From Alkalispirillum mobile (lineage in GTDB: Bacteria; Pseudomonadota; Gammaproteobacteria; Nitrococcales; Halorhodospiraceae), in contig NZ_RCDA01000001.1 of assembly GCF_003664325.1 (NCBI RefSeq), positions 930,001 through 994,000 on the forward strand: 64,000 bases of DNA, given 5' to 3'. Shown in pieces: positions 54,230-64,000 of the stretch (its first letter is position 1; every line of letters begins with the position of its first letter). A program made the position numbers and the translations under genes. The notes beneath the pieces are model-generated. The model was not told the origin of the DNA. It saw nothing but the letters and a program-made list of their open reading frames with translations, and did no database searches.

Positions 54230-55145
54230 CCTGCTCGCCCTCCCGCGCCGTGTCGTCGTCGCCGGCTGCCTGCCCGCGGCCGTTGCCCAGCACCTGCTGC
54301 GCCAGCTGCGCCAGACGGTGCTCCAGGGTGGCGTCGATGTGCGAGGTCTGGGTGCTGACCCGGCAGCCGCCCCGGCTGATGGCCGGGTCCTCCACCAGTT
54401 GCCAGGCCTGCTCGGTGTCGCCGTCGGCGCTCAGGGTTTCCCGCAAAAAGCGGGCGTCGTCCGGGTGCAGGTGCACCTCCACGTTGCGGGCCCCCACCGG
54501 CAGCAGCCCCACCGCCTCGCGGATCACCCGGACGATCTCGCCCGGCTGGAGGCGCAACTCGCGGTAGATGATCTGGCGGGCCAGGTGGACGGCCAGCTCG
54601 GTGAGCGCCTGCTCCACCTCCTCGTCCATCTGCTCCAGGGGCCGGTCCAGCTGACGCACCAGCTGGTCCATCCGCCGCGCCAGTTTTTTGACCTCCTTTT
54701 CTCCGGCGCGATAGCCGGCCTGGTAGCCCGCTTCCCGGCCGGCGGCCTCGCCCCGCTTCAGCCCTTCGGCGTGGCCGGCCTCCTGGCCGGCCTGCTCCCC
54801 GGCCCGGTAGCCCTCCTCCCAGGCCTGCTGCTGGAGCGCTTCGATGTCCGCGGCGGTGGGCATGCGCGGCGCTTCCACCCGCTTGGGTTTGCGGAAGCCG
54901 GCGTACTCACGCTCGGCCGCCCGGTCCCCGGAGGCCTGCTCGTCGGCCGGCGCCTTGCCGGCCGCGGAGCGCGGCGGTGCCGGCTTTTCCTCCGGCGGGC
55001 GCGACTGGCGGCCACCGGCCGCCTCCTTGCCCCAGCGGGCGAAGGTCTCGCCCGCGGCCTCCGCCGGGATGATGCGCACGTGGGGCCGCGCGCTGTCGCC
55101 GGACGGCCCACCGCCCGCCGCGCCGTTCCGCGCCTTGCCACTCAT
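54222..55145 (-). CDS. fliH: Flagellar export regulator FliH
   Basis: This 307-residue protein has a charged, low-complexity N-terminus of about 110 residues. It then has a run of GxxxG/AxxxG helix-packing repeats ([18 protein letters not shown] region, about residues 125-165), as typical for FliH. The C-terminal V-ATPase-E-like domain has [18 protein letters not shown]. It inhibits and positions FliI. Confidence 0.9.
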   Translation of the reverse strand: MSGKARNGAAGGGPSGDSARPHVRIIPAEAAGETFARWGKEAAGGRQSRPPEEKPAPPRSAAGKAPADEQASGDRAAEREYAGFRKPKRVEAPRMPTAADIEALQQQAWEEGYRAGEQAGQEAGHAEGLKRGEAAGREAGYQAGYRAGEKEVKKLARRMDQLVRQLDRPLEQMDEEVEQALTELAVHLARQIIYRELRLQPGEIVRVIREAVGLLPVGARNVEVHLHPDDARFLRETLSADGDTEQAWQLVEDPAISRGGCRVSTQTSHIDATLEHRLAQLAQQVLGNGRGQAAGDDDTAREGEQDG

Positions 55146-55170
55146 GCCGTCAGCCCCCGTGGTTCAATCA

Positions 55171-56175
55171 TCAGAGCATCTCCTCGCCGCCACCGCCGAG
55201 CACGATCTGGCCCTCGTCGGCCAGCCGCTTGGCCACGGCCAGGATCTCCTTCTGCGCGCCCTCCACGTCGCTGATCCGGGCCGGCCCCATGGTCTCCAGA
55301 TCGTCGGCCAGCATCTCGGCGGCACGGCGCGAGAGGTTGTTCATGATCTTGTCCTTCAGCTTGTCGTCGGCGCCCTTCAGCGCCAGCACCAGCTGCTCGG
55401 TGCTGATCTCGCGCAGGATGGTCTGGATGGAGCGGTCGTCCACTTCCATCAGGTCCTCGAAGACGAACATCAGCTCCTGGATCTTCTCCGCCAGCTCGGC
55501 ATCGAACTCGCGGATGTTGTCCAGGATGGTGTTCTCGGTGCTGGTGTCCAGGTTGTTGAGGATGCCCGCCGCCGAGTGCAGCCCGCCGATGCTGGAGGAC
55601 TTGACCCGCTGCTGGCCGGAGAACTGGCGCTCCATGATCTCGTCCAGCTCCTTCAGCGCGGCCGGCTGGATGCCGTCCAGCGTGGCCACCCGCATCAGCA
55701 CGTCGTGACGCACCCGCTCGGAGAGTGAATCCAGCACCTCGGCGGCCTGGTCCGACTCCAGGTAGGCCAGCACGATGGCTATGATCTGCGGGTGCTCCAG
55801 GCGGATCATCTCGGCGATGGTGCGCGGGTCCAGCCACTTGAGCTGGTCCAGCCCCTGGGTGGAGCCGCCCATCAGGATGCGGTCGATGATGCCGCCCGCC
55901 TTGTCCTCGCCCAGCGCCTTGGTCAACACCGAGCGCACGTAGTCGTTGGTGCCGATACCCAGCGCCGTCTGCTCCTGCACGGTCTGCACGAAGGAGCTGA
56001 GCACGTCGTCCACGTCGTCGCGGGAGACCTGCTCCATCGCGCTCATGCTCTGCCCCAGGCGCTGGACCTCGCGCGGGCCCAGGTGCTTCATGATGTTCGC
56101 CGCCTCGTCTTCTCCGAGGCTCATCATGAAGACCGCCGCCCGGTCGGTGCCCTTGAGTCTGTTATCGTCTGCCAT
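55171..56175 (-). CDS. fliG: Flagellar motor switch protein FliG
   Basis: This 334-residue protein has three ARM-like domains: N-terminal GEDEAANIMKHLGPREVQRLG, the middle EHPQ motif in RLEHPQIIAIVLAYL, and the C-terminal torque domain FVFEDLMEVDDRSIQTILRE with charged residues that meet MotA. It overlaps fliF by 14 bp. Confidence 0.96.
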   Translation of the reverse strand: MADDNRLKGTDRAAVFMMSLGEDEAANIMKHLGPREVQRLGQSMSAMEQVSRDDVDDVLSSFVQTVQEQTALGIGTNDYVRSVLTKALGEDKAGGIIDRILMGGSTQGLDQLKWLDPRTIAEMIRLEHPQIIAIVLAYLESDQAAEVLDSLSERVRHDVLMRVATLDGIQPAALKELDEIMERQFSGQQRVKSSSIGGLHSAAGILNNLDTSTENTILDNIREFDAELAEKIQELMFVFEDLMEVDDRSIQTILREISTEQLVLALKGADDKLKDKIMNNLSRRAAEMLADDLETMGPARISDVEGAQKEILAVAKRLADEGQIVLGGGGEEML

Positions 56176-57937
56176 CGTCTTCCGCCAGCCAGGACTTGAT
56201 CACGTTGGCCGCCAGCTCGGGCTCATCGGTCACGAGCTTCTTGGCCGCATCCAGTTTGGCCTCGTAGGGCTTGTGTTGCACGCCCGCCAGCAGGGCCTGC
56301 TCGTTGGCGTCCGGTCCGGTGAGCTGGGCCGCGGCGCCGCCGCCCCCCTGCTGCGCGATACGCGCCTGCTCGTCCGCCGCCCGTTCACGGTCGCGCTGCT
56401 CCTGCTGGCGCTGGCGCTGCATGCCCTTGATCAGCGGCCGCACCACGAAGAGCAGCAGGGCGATGAAGGCGAGTGCCGCAATCCCCAGCCGGATCAGCTC
56501 GCGCACCCACTCGCGCTCCATCAGCGGCACCGCCGGCATGGCCTCCTCCACCAGGTCCTCTTCCAGGAAGGCGGCGTTGACCACGTTGACACTGTCGCCG
56601 CGCTCGGCGTCGAAGCCCACGGCCTCCTGCACCAGGGCGTTGATCCGGTCCAGTTCCTCTTCGGACAACGCCTCGCGCACGGTGTTGCCCTCCTCGTCGG
56701 TGGTGGTGCGCTCGTCCACCACCACCGCGACGGAGACCCGCTGGATGCTGCCCACCGGATCGCGCACGTGGCGCAGGGTGCGGCTGATCTCGTAGTTGCG
56801 GGTCTCGGAGGAGCTGATATCGACGGGCGGCATGGCCTGGAACTCGCCGTTCTCGTCCTCCTCCATGCCCAGCTCGCCCGCACCCGGGGGCTGGTTGGAG
56901 AGCGCGCCGGGCACGCCCATCGGGCCCTGGTCCTGCTGGGTGCGGCGGCCCTGCAGGGCCTCGCTGCGGATCACCCGGCTGTCCGGGTCGAACAGCTCCT
57001 CGGTGCGCTCCTGTTCGGAGAAGTCCAGGCTGGCATTGACCTGCGCGCGGACCCGGTTCTGCCCGACGATGGGCGCCAGCAGGTCCTCGATGCGGCGCAC
57101 GTAGGTCTCTTCCACCTGGCTCTTGTACTCGAACTGGGTCGCGGTGCTGCCCAGGCCGCGCTCCTCGTCGCGGGTGAGCAGCCGGCCGCGCTCGTCCACC
57201 ACGCTCACCTGCTCGTGCTCCAGCTCCGGCACGCTGCTGGCCACCATGTGCACGATGGCCTCCACGTGCTCGTCGCTCAGGCGCCGGCCCTGGGCCACGC
57301 TGACCACCACCGAGGCGCGGGGCTGGCGGCGATCGCGGACAAAGACCGACTCCCGGGGCAGCGCCAGGTGCACCCGGGCGGACTCCACCTGACGGATGGT
57401 GGCGATGGAGCGGGACAGCTCGGTCTCCAGCGCCCGGTCAAAGCGGGCGCCCTCCATGAACTCGCTGGTGCCGAAGGAGGAGTCTTCCTGCAGGGTCTCG
57501 AAGCCAAAGCCGCTGCCCCGGGGCAGCCCCTCGGCGGCCAGCTGCAGGCGGGCCGGGTGGACCTGGTCGGAGGGCACGCGGATGGCACCGGTGCGCTCCT
57601 CCATGCGGTAGGGGATGCCCTGCTCGTCCAGTTGCTCGATTACGGCGGCGGCGTCCTGGTCGTCCAGTTCGCTGAACAGGGTGCGGTAGCTGGGCTCCTG
57701 CGCCCAGAGGTAGAGCACCACCCCGGCACCAATGGTGAACAGCAGCACCACCGCGAGGCCCAGGCGCATCAGGTTCTGCCGCCCGCCCAGCATGGCCTCC
57801 AGCTGGTCCACCCCCGGAATGCGGCCGGCTGTGCCGCCCATGCCGCCGCGGCCTGCACCACCGGCACCGCCGCGCTCGGCCATCTGCTGGCCCGCGCCGC
57901 CTTCCGTCTCCGTCAGTGCCTGGCTTGCCTCAGCCAT
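56162..57937 (-). CDS. fliF: Flagellar MS-ring protein FliF
   Basis: This 591-residue protein has two membrane helices (about residues 55-75 and 440-460) enclosing a periplasmic region with ring-building motifs; MEERTGAIRVPSDQ and VESARVHLALPRESVF are typical. The C-terminal tail NVIKSWLAEDD binds FliG. The N-terminal 40 residues are Gly/Ala-rich. Confidence 0.95.
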   Translation of the reverse strand: MAEASQALTETEGGAGQQMAERGGAGGAGRGGMGGTAGRIPGVDQLEAMLGGRQNLMRLGLAVVLLFTIGAGVVLYLWAQEPSYRTLFSELDDQDAAAVIEQLDEQGIPYRMEERTGAIRVPSDQVHPARLQLAAEGLPRGSGFGFETLQEDSSFGTSEFMEGARFDRALETELSRSIATIRQVESARVHLALPRESVFVRDRRQPRASVVVSVAQGRRLSDEHVEAIVHMVASSVPELEHEQVSVVDERGRLLTRDEERGLGSTATQFEYKSQVEETYVRRIEDLLAPIVGQNRVRAQVNASLDFSEQERTEELFDPDSRVIRSEALQGRRTQQDQGPMGVPGALSNQPPGAGELGMEEDENGEFQAMPPVDISSSETRNYEISRTLRHVRDPVGSIQRVSVAVVVDERTTTDEEGNTVREALSEEELDRINALVQEAVGFDAERGDSVNVVNAAFLEEDLVEEAMPAVPLMEREWVRELIRLGIAALAFIALLLFVVRPLIKGMQRQRQQEQRDRERAADEQARIAQQGGGGAAAQLTGPDANEQALLAGVQHKPYEAKLDAAKKLVTDEPELAANVIKSWLAEDDGRR

Positions 57938-57987
57938 TGCCTTCCCCGTTCAGTCAGATTTTCGTCGGATGGTCGTTATTGCGCCCG

Positions 57988-58314
57988 TCAGACCTGCATG
58001 TTGGAGATTTCCTGGTAGGCCTCCAGCAGCCGGTTCCGGGTCTCCTTCAGCGCCTCGAAGGAGACGCGCGACTTCTGCTGGGCCACCATCACCTCGGTGA
58101 GGTTCATGTCCTCGCCCCGGGCCACGGCGTCAGCCATGCCTTTCGAGGTCTGCTGCATGCCGTTCACGTTCTCGATGGCCTCGCGCATCATCGTCGTGAA
58201 ATCGGCGCCGGGGGCCTCCCCCTGGCCCTGCACGGGCTCGTTGCGCGCCTGCGAGGCGACCTCCTGCAGTTGCTGCAGCGCCTGATTGACCTGAAAACTG
58301 TTATTGACGTTCAT
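57988..58314 (-). CDS. fliE: Flagellar hook-basal body protein FliE
   Basis: This 108-residue protein starts at ATG 58314 (MNVNNSFQVNQALQQLQEV). The conserved C-terminal part is DMNLTEVMVAQQKSRVSFEA, then RNRLLEAYQEISNMQV, which ends the protein as in the family. It links the MS ring to the rod. It follows flrC by only 37 bp, so its promoter may lie inside flrC. Confidence 0.94.
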   Translation of the reverse strand: MNVNNSFQVNQALQQLQEVASQARNEPVQGQGEAPGADFTTMMREAIENVNGMQQTSKGMADAVARGEDMNLTEVMVAQQKSRVSFEALKETRNRLLEAYQEISNMQV

Positions 58315-58351
58315 GGTGCCGGCCTCCACCGGTGCCTGCCGTTATTCCGAC

Positions 58352-59770
<1,419 letters not shown>

Positions 59771-59830
59771 GGTGAAAACCTCGTGTTCCTTGTCCGGGCC
59801 AGGCCCGCGGTGACTTTGACCGGCAAGGAA

Positions 59831-59845
59831 GCACGGGGTGTGCCA
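59831..59845 (-). promoter_or_regulatory. Sigma-54 promoter of flrC
   Basis: On the minus strand, TGGCACACCCCGTGC matches TGGCAC-N5-[T]TGC, with correct spacing of the -24 GG and -12 GC. It lies about 60 bp before the flrC start. FleQ, encoded directly upstream, is the expected activator. Confidence 0.7.
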
Positions 59846-59946
59846 TATGCTGCAAGCTATTGTCTTTGAATGGTTTTCAAGAGGATCGGCAAGAACGTGT
59901 CTGGCGGCAGAAAGCTGCCCCGACGGATTCCCGACACCCGGCAAGC

Positions 59947-61635
<1,689 letters not shown>

Positions 61636-61674
61636 TGCTCCCCCCAAAGGCCAAATAGCCGCGCTAATGACCGG

Positions 61675-61704
61675 AGTTTAGCCACAGCGTGCGACTGCCG
61701 TCAA
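61675..61704 (-). promoter_or_regulatory. Sigma-70-like promoter of fleQ
   Basis: On the minus strand, TTGACG (61704-61699) and TAAACT (61680-61675) are 18 bases apart and about 40 bp before the fleQ GTG. This fits the known housekeeping-sigma expression of the class I flagellar regulator. Confidence 0.6.
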
Positions 61705-61776
61705 AATTACGACAAAGGCCCCTTGCCGGCCGTGAGGCAAGACAGGGTGGCCACCGTCTGTGCTACATTCCGACCA

Positions 61777-62019
61777 ATGAGCAGCATCACCGAACTGGAA
61801 AAAGAGATCCTTAGCCTGCCCTACGAGTCCCGAAAGCGGCTGGCCATGGCAGCTTGGTCCAGTCTTGAGCGGGACCAGCAGGGGAAAGTGCTCAGTGATG
61901 CCCAAGGACTGGCCACGGCTCTGGAACGGGATAAGGACATCGAAAGCGGCAAAGCCCAACCGATCAGTTACTCTCAGTTCCGGCGCCTGACTGACGGTCG
62001 CCGGACGCATGAAGATTGA
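61777..62019 (+). CDS. Addiction-module antitoxin component (TIGR02574-like)
   Basis: This 80-residue protein starts at ATG 61777. SITELEKEILSLPYESRKRLA and AWSSLERD follow the short-antitoxin pattern in which a Leu/Pro-rich helix wraps a ParE/RelE toxin. It overlaps the toxin reading frame by 11 bp. It is a plus-strand island inside the minus-strand flagellar block, which suggests insertion of a mobile toxin-antitoxin unit. Confidence 0.75.
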   Translation: MSSITELEKEILSLPYESRKRLAMAAWSSLERDQQGKVLSDAQGLATALERDKDIESGKAQPISYSQFRRLTDGRRTHED

Positions 62020-62305
62020 GTTTCACCCCGCCACAATCGACGAAGTCAACAAGGCCACAGCTTTTTACAACAAGCGAGAGCCTGGCTTGGGTGACGCATT
62101 CCGCGAAGAGGTCTATGCGGCCATAGACAAACTGACGATCCAACCCCGTCAGTGGCCGGTGCTCAGTGGGGATATCAGGTAATGCCTGGTGGGTCGATTT
62201 CCCTGGGCCATCCTGTACCGTATCCGCGGTGGCGGGCGGGTGATCCGAATTCTCACGATCCGTCACCAACGCAGGCATCCGCGCTATGGGACGCGGCGCA
62301 GGTAG
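62009..62305 (+). pseudogene. ParE/RelE-type toxin with premature in-frame stop
   Basis: From ATG 62009 the frame encodes MKIEFHPATIDEVNKATAFY through LSGDIR, then meets TAA at 62180-62182 (codon 58). The same frame continues with CLVGRFPWAILYRIRGG and ILTIRHQRRHPRYG up to TAG at 62303, exactly what a full 98-codon ParE toxin needs. One codon has become a stop, so the toxin should be truncated before its catalytic or binding C-terminal strands. No frameshift is required. Confidence 0.82.
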
Positions 62306-62362
62306 ATCGCCGCGGCGCTCGCGATGACGGTTTTCGCCCAAGGGGGATGCCGAAGTGGGAAG

Positions 62363-62698
62363 TCAGTCGTTGCGGAAGCGCTGGTAGGCGCGGTGGCCGG
62401 CGGCGCCTTTGCGGGCGTTGATGAGGGTATGGCCGAGCGCTTCCAGCCGGGCCTCCAGCAGGGGCCGGAGGCGGTTGTCCAATTCGAGGATGCGCTCCAG
62501 GCGGGTGACCAGGGCCTGGTAGCGGTCCGGGTCTTCAACGGCGCTGCTGTCGATGGCGCGGGCCAGCTCGCCGCGACGGGTCTCGCTGGCCACTACCTCG
62601 TCCCACTCCCCGGCCTCGGCGAGCGCAAGGCGGCGGCGAGCCAGGTGTTCCAGCTCCACCGCCGCCTCCAGCATGGCCTCATCGCGGGACAGGGGCAT
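62363..62698 (-). CDS. fliT: FliT-like flagellar chaperone
   Basis: This 111-residue helical protein is rich in Leu, Ala, Arg and Glu (MLEAAVELEHLARRRLALAE, then ALVTRLERILELDNRLRPLL). Sequence identity to known FliT is too low to see by eye. The call rests on size, helical content and position 8 bp after fliS. FliT binds FliD and prevents its premature assembly. Confidence 0.7.
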   Translation of the reverse strand: MPLSRDEAMLEAAVELEHLARRRLALAEAGEWDEVVASETRRGELARAIDSSAVEDPDRYQALVTRLERILELDNRLRPLLEARLEALGHTLINARKGAAGHRAYQRFRND

Positions 62699-62706
62699 GG
62701 GTGCGT

Positions 62707-63144
62707 TCAGCCCTCGTTGGCCGCGGCGCGTTTCGCCGCTTCCTTGTCGCGCAGTTCCTTGGGGATGGCCTGCCAGGCCTCACGGATCTGCTTCAGCAGG
62801 TCCGACACCTCGTCCAGCATGGCCTCGTCGTTCCGCGCATTGGCACTGACCAGGCGGCGCTGCATGTAGTCGTAAAGGTTGTCCAGATTGGCGGCCAGAT
62901 CGCCGCCGGTGTCCTGGTCCAGCCCGCCGCGCAGCCCGTCGATAATGGCGATGGCCTTGCCGATGAGCTGGCTCTTGGTGCCGCGGTCGCCCTGCAGGAG
63001 GGCGCCCTTGGCCTGGGCGATCCGGTCAATGCCACCGTCGAGCAGCATCTCGATGAGCCGGTGCGGGTCGGCGTAGGCCGCACCGCTGTAGGCACCCACC
63101 TGCTGGTACTGGTCGATTCCGCTGTTCATGGCTGCGTAACTCAT
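62707..63144 (-). CDS. fliS: Flagellin export chaperone FliS
   Basis: This 145-residue protein has the family pattern INQYQQV-type opening (GIDQYQQVGAYSGAAYADPH), LIEMLLDGGIDRIAQAKGAL and ANLDNLYDYMQRRLVSAN. It caps flagellin subunits before export. A sigma-28 promoter lies 41 bp upstream, and fliT follows. Confidence 0.93.
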   Translation of the reverse strand: MSYAAMNSGIDQYQQVGAYSGAAYADPHRLIEMLLDGGIDRIAQAKGALLQGDRGTKSQLIGKAIAIIDGLRGGLDQDTGGDLAANLDNLYDYMQRRLVSANARNDEAMLDEVSDLLKQIREAWQAIPKELRDKEAAKRAAANEG

Positions 63145-63184
63145 TCCCGCTGCCCTCTCCCTAGTGGATGATTGTCACCCATAA

Positions 63185-63211
63185 TTAACGGCAATTCATC
63201 CCCGAACTTGA
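63185..63211 (-). promoter_or_regulatory. Sigma-28 (FliA) promoter of fliS
   Basis: On the minus strand, TCAAGTTC-N11-GCCGTTAA matches the FliA consensus TAAAGTTT-N11-GCCGATAA at 13 of 16 positions, with exact spacing. It lies in the 82-bp gap between fliD and fliS. Confidence 0.75.
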
Positions 63212-63226
63212 GAGCATTTAGGCCGG

Positions 63227-64000
63227 TTACTGCTGGTTCAGCAGGCCCAGCTGATTGTCCAGGAACTCACTCGTCTGGTTCATCTGGGCGATCATCGAAT
63301 CCATGGCCGAGAACTGCCGGATCAGCCGCGCCTCCAGCCGGTCCATGCGCATGTCCAGCCGCTCCTGCTGGGGCGCCAGCGCCGCCAGCCGGTCCTGCAG
63401 GGACTCGGTGCGGTTGTTGATCACGCTGTCCCGACCGGTGAACTCGTCCACGGCATCCTGTAGCCGGGCAGTTATCCCGTTCTCGCTGTCCGTGAACAGT
63501 CGGACCACGTCCAGTCGGTTCTCGTTCAACGCATCTTCCAGCCGGCTGTCGTTGATCTCCAGGGTGCCGTCGCGCTGGGTGGTGATGCCCAGGTCGGCCA
63601 GGGTGCGCACCGCGCCCTCGGCGCCGGGAACCGGCTCGCTGATGAGCTGGCGCATGCGGGACTGCACCGAGCGCAGGGTGGAATCACCCTTCAGCTCCCC
63701 GGCCTCGCCGGACTCCGGGTCGAAGGCGTTCAGATCACCGAGGGTGCGCTGCAGGCTGTTGTAGGCCTCGACGAAATCGCGCACTGCCGACTCCGCCGCC
63801 CCCGGCTCCTGGGTGACGTTGACGCGCGCCTGGTCCACCGCGTTGAGGGTCAGGGTCACCCCGTCGATCACGCCGCTGATCTCGTTGGTGGGGCGGGTGA
63901 TGCGCAGACCGTCCACGAACAGCTCGGCGTTCTGTGCCTCGCGCAGTTGGGAGAAGTTATCGCCGGCGCGCACACCATCCTCGTCCGGGTCGTCAAGGCT
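63227..64000 (-). CDS. fliD: Flagellar filament cap protein FliD (partial, N-terminus outside window)
   Basis: 257 C-terminal residues are present and the frame runs to the window edge. FVDGLRITRPTNEISGVIDG and VTLTLNAVD are the FliD D2/D3 signature. DLGITTQRDGTLEINDSRLE and the coiled C-terminal QERLDMRMDRLEARLIRQF, then the end FLDNQLGLLNQQ, match the family. It caps the filament and folds incoming flagellin. fliS and fliT follow it. Confidence 0.94.
   Translation of the reverse strand, partial: SLDDPDEDGVRAGDNFSQLREAQNAELFVDGLRITRPTNEISGVIDGVTLTLNAVDQARVNVTQEPGAAESAVRDFVEAYNSLQRTLGDLNAFDPESGEAGELKGDSTLRSVQSRMRQLISEPVPGAEGAVRTLADLGITTQRDGTLEINDSRLEDALNENRLDVVRLFTDSENGITARLQDAVDEFTGRDSVINNRTESLQDRLAALAPQQERLDMRMDRLEARLIRQFSAMDSMIAQMNQTSEFLDNQLGLLNQQ

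Noticed and set aside
55946-58018. 690-codon open frame on the plus strand
   Set aside because: It is antisense to fliF and fliG, which are certain. Repetitive low-information protein.

Overview
The window is about 64 kb of gap-poor, GC-rich chromosomal DNA. It reads as a motile gammaproteobacterium. FleQ/FlrC-type flagellar control, a fliEFGHIJK order, gammaproteobacterial SUF regulation, a Mrp/Mnh Na+/H+ antiporter, glycine-betaine uptake and a PHA synthase together suggest a halophilic or alkaliphilic member of the Ectothiorhodospiraceae or a relative. The taxon is an inference from gene content. No rRNA, tRNA, CRISPR array, insertion sequence or prophage was recognised.

Layout. 1-4.3 kb: an acyl-CoA dehydrogenase-like gene (cut by the window edge) and an OsmC gene, divergent from a nitrate/sulfonate/taurine-type ABC importer. 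4.3-8.9 kb: a tightly coupled run resembling arsenosugar-biosynthesis clusters (two glycosyltransferase-like proteins, a TVP38 membrane protein, a mercuric-reductase-like flavoprotein and an ArsS-like radical SAM protein), but without arsM. 8.9-11.9 kb: phaC, a DCC-family thiol protein and a sirtuin on the minus strand. 12.2-17.2 kb: the most unusual region. It holds a repeat-bearing exported protein, half of a carboxymuconolactone-decarboxylase-like protein, an 816-residue fusion of a tubulin-tyrosine-ligase-type ATP-grasp enzyme with PqqD-like and degenerate HprK-like domains, a DoxX protein, an 86-residue peptide with a Glu-Gly tail ending in GGY, and a DinB-fold protein.

17.3-22.7 kb: a MASE1 histidine kinase with a frameshifted LuxR-type response regulator, an MFS transporter, nadA, and the Nudix-derived repressor NrtR with a palindromic site. 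22.7-29.1 kb: hemH followed by mnhEFG, a fused DUF4040/MnhB subunit, mnhC and two NuoL/M/N-like antiporter subunits. 29.3-38.4 kb: a DUF4382 lipoprotein, a small membrane protein, a glycine-betaine ABC importer (ATPase-permease-binding protein) and an RND efflux pump with its adaptor. 38.5-44.5 kb: the SUF iron-sulfur operon (sufR-B-C-D-S-U). 44.6-51.0 kb: housekeeping genes (scpB, scpA, trpS, a YrdC/YciO protein, yciI, bolA, an EamA transporter, htpX) and a REP-like palindrome. 51.1-64 kb: flagellar genes (fliK to fliE, flrC, fleQ, fliT, fliS, fliD), interrupted by a small toxin-antitoxin pair whose ParE-type toxin carries an in-frame stop.

How the parts could work together: the 12.7-17.2 kb genes are co-directional and two of them share a promoter-like motif. 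They suggest a peptide-modifying system in which the ligase, perhaps guided by its PqqD-like domain, acts on the acidic tail of the small membrane-anchored peptide. In the flagellar block a sigma-70-like promoter serves fleQ, a sigma-54 promoter serves flrC, and a sigma-28 promoter serves fliST, which matches the known tiered control of flagellar synthesis.
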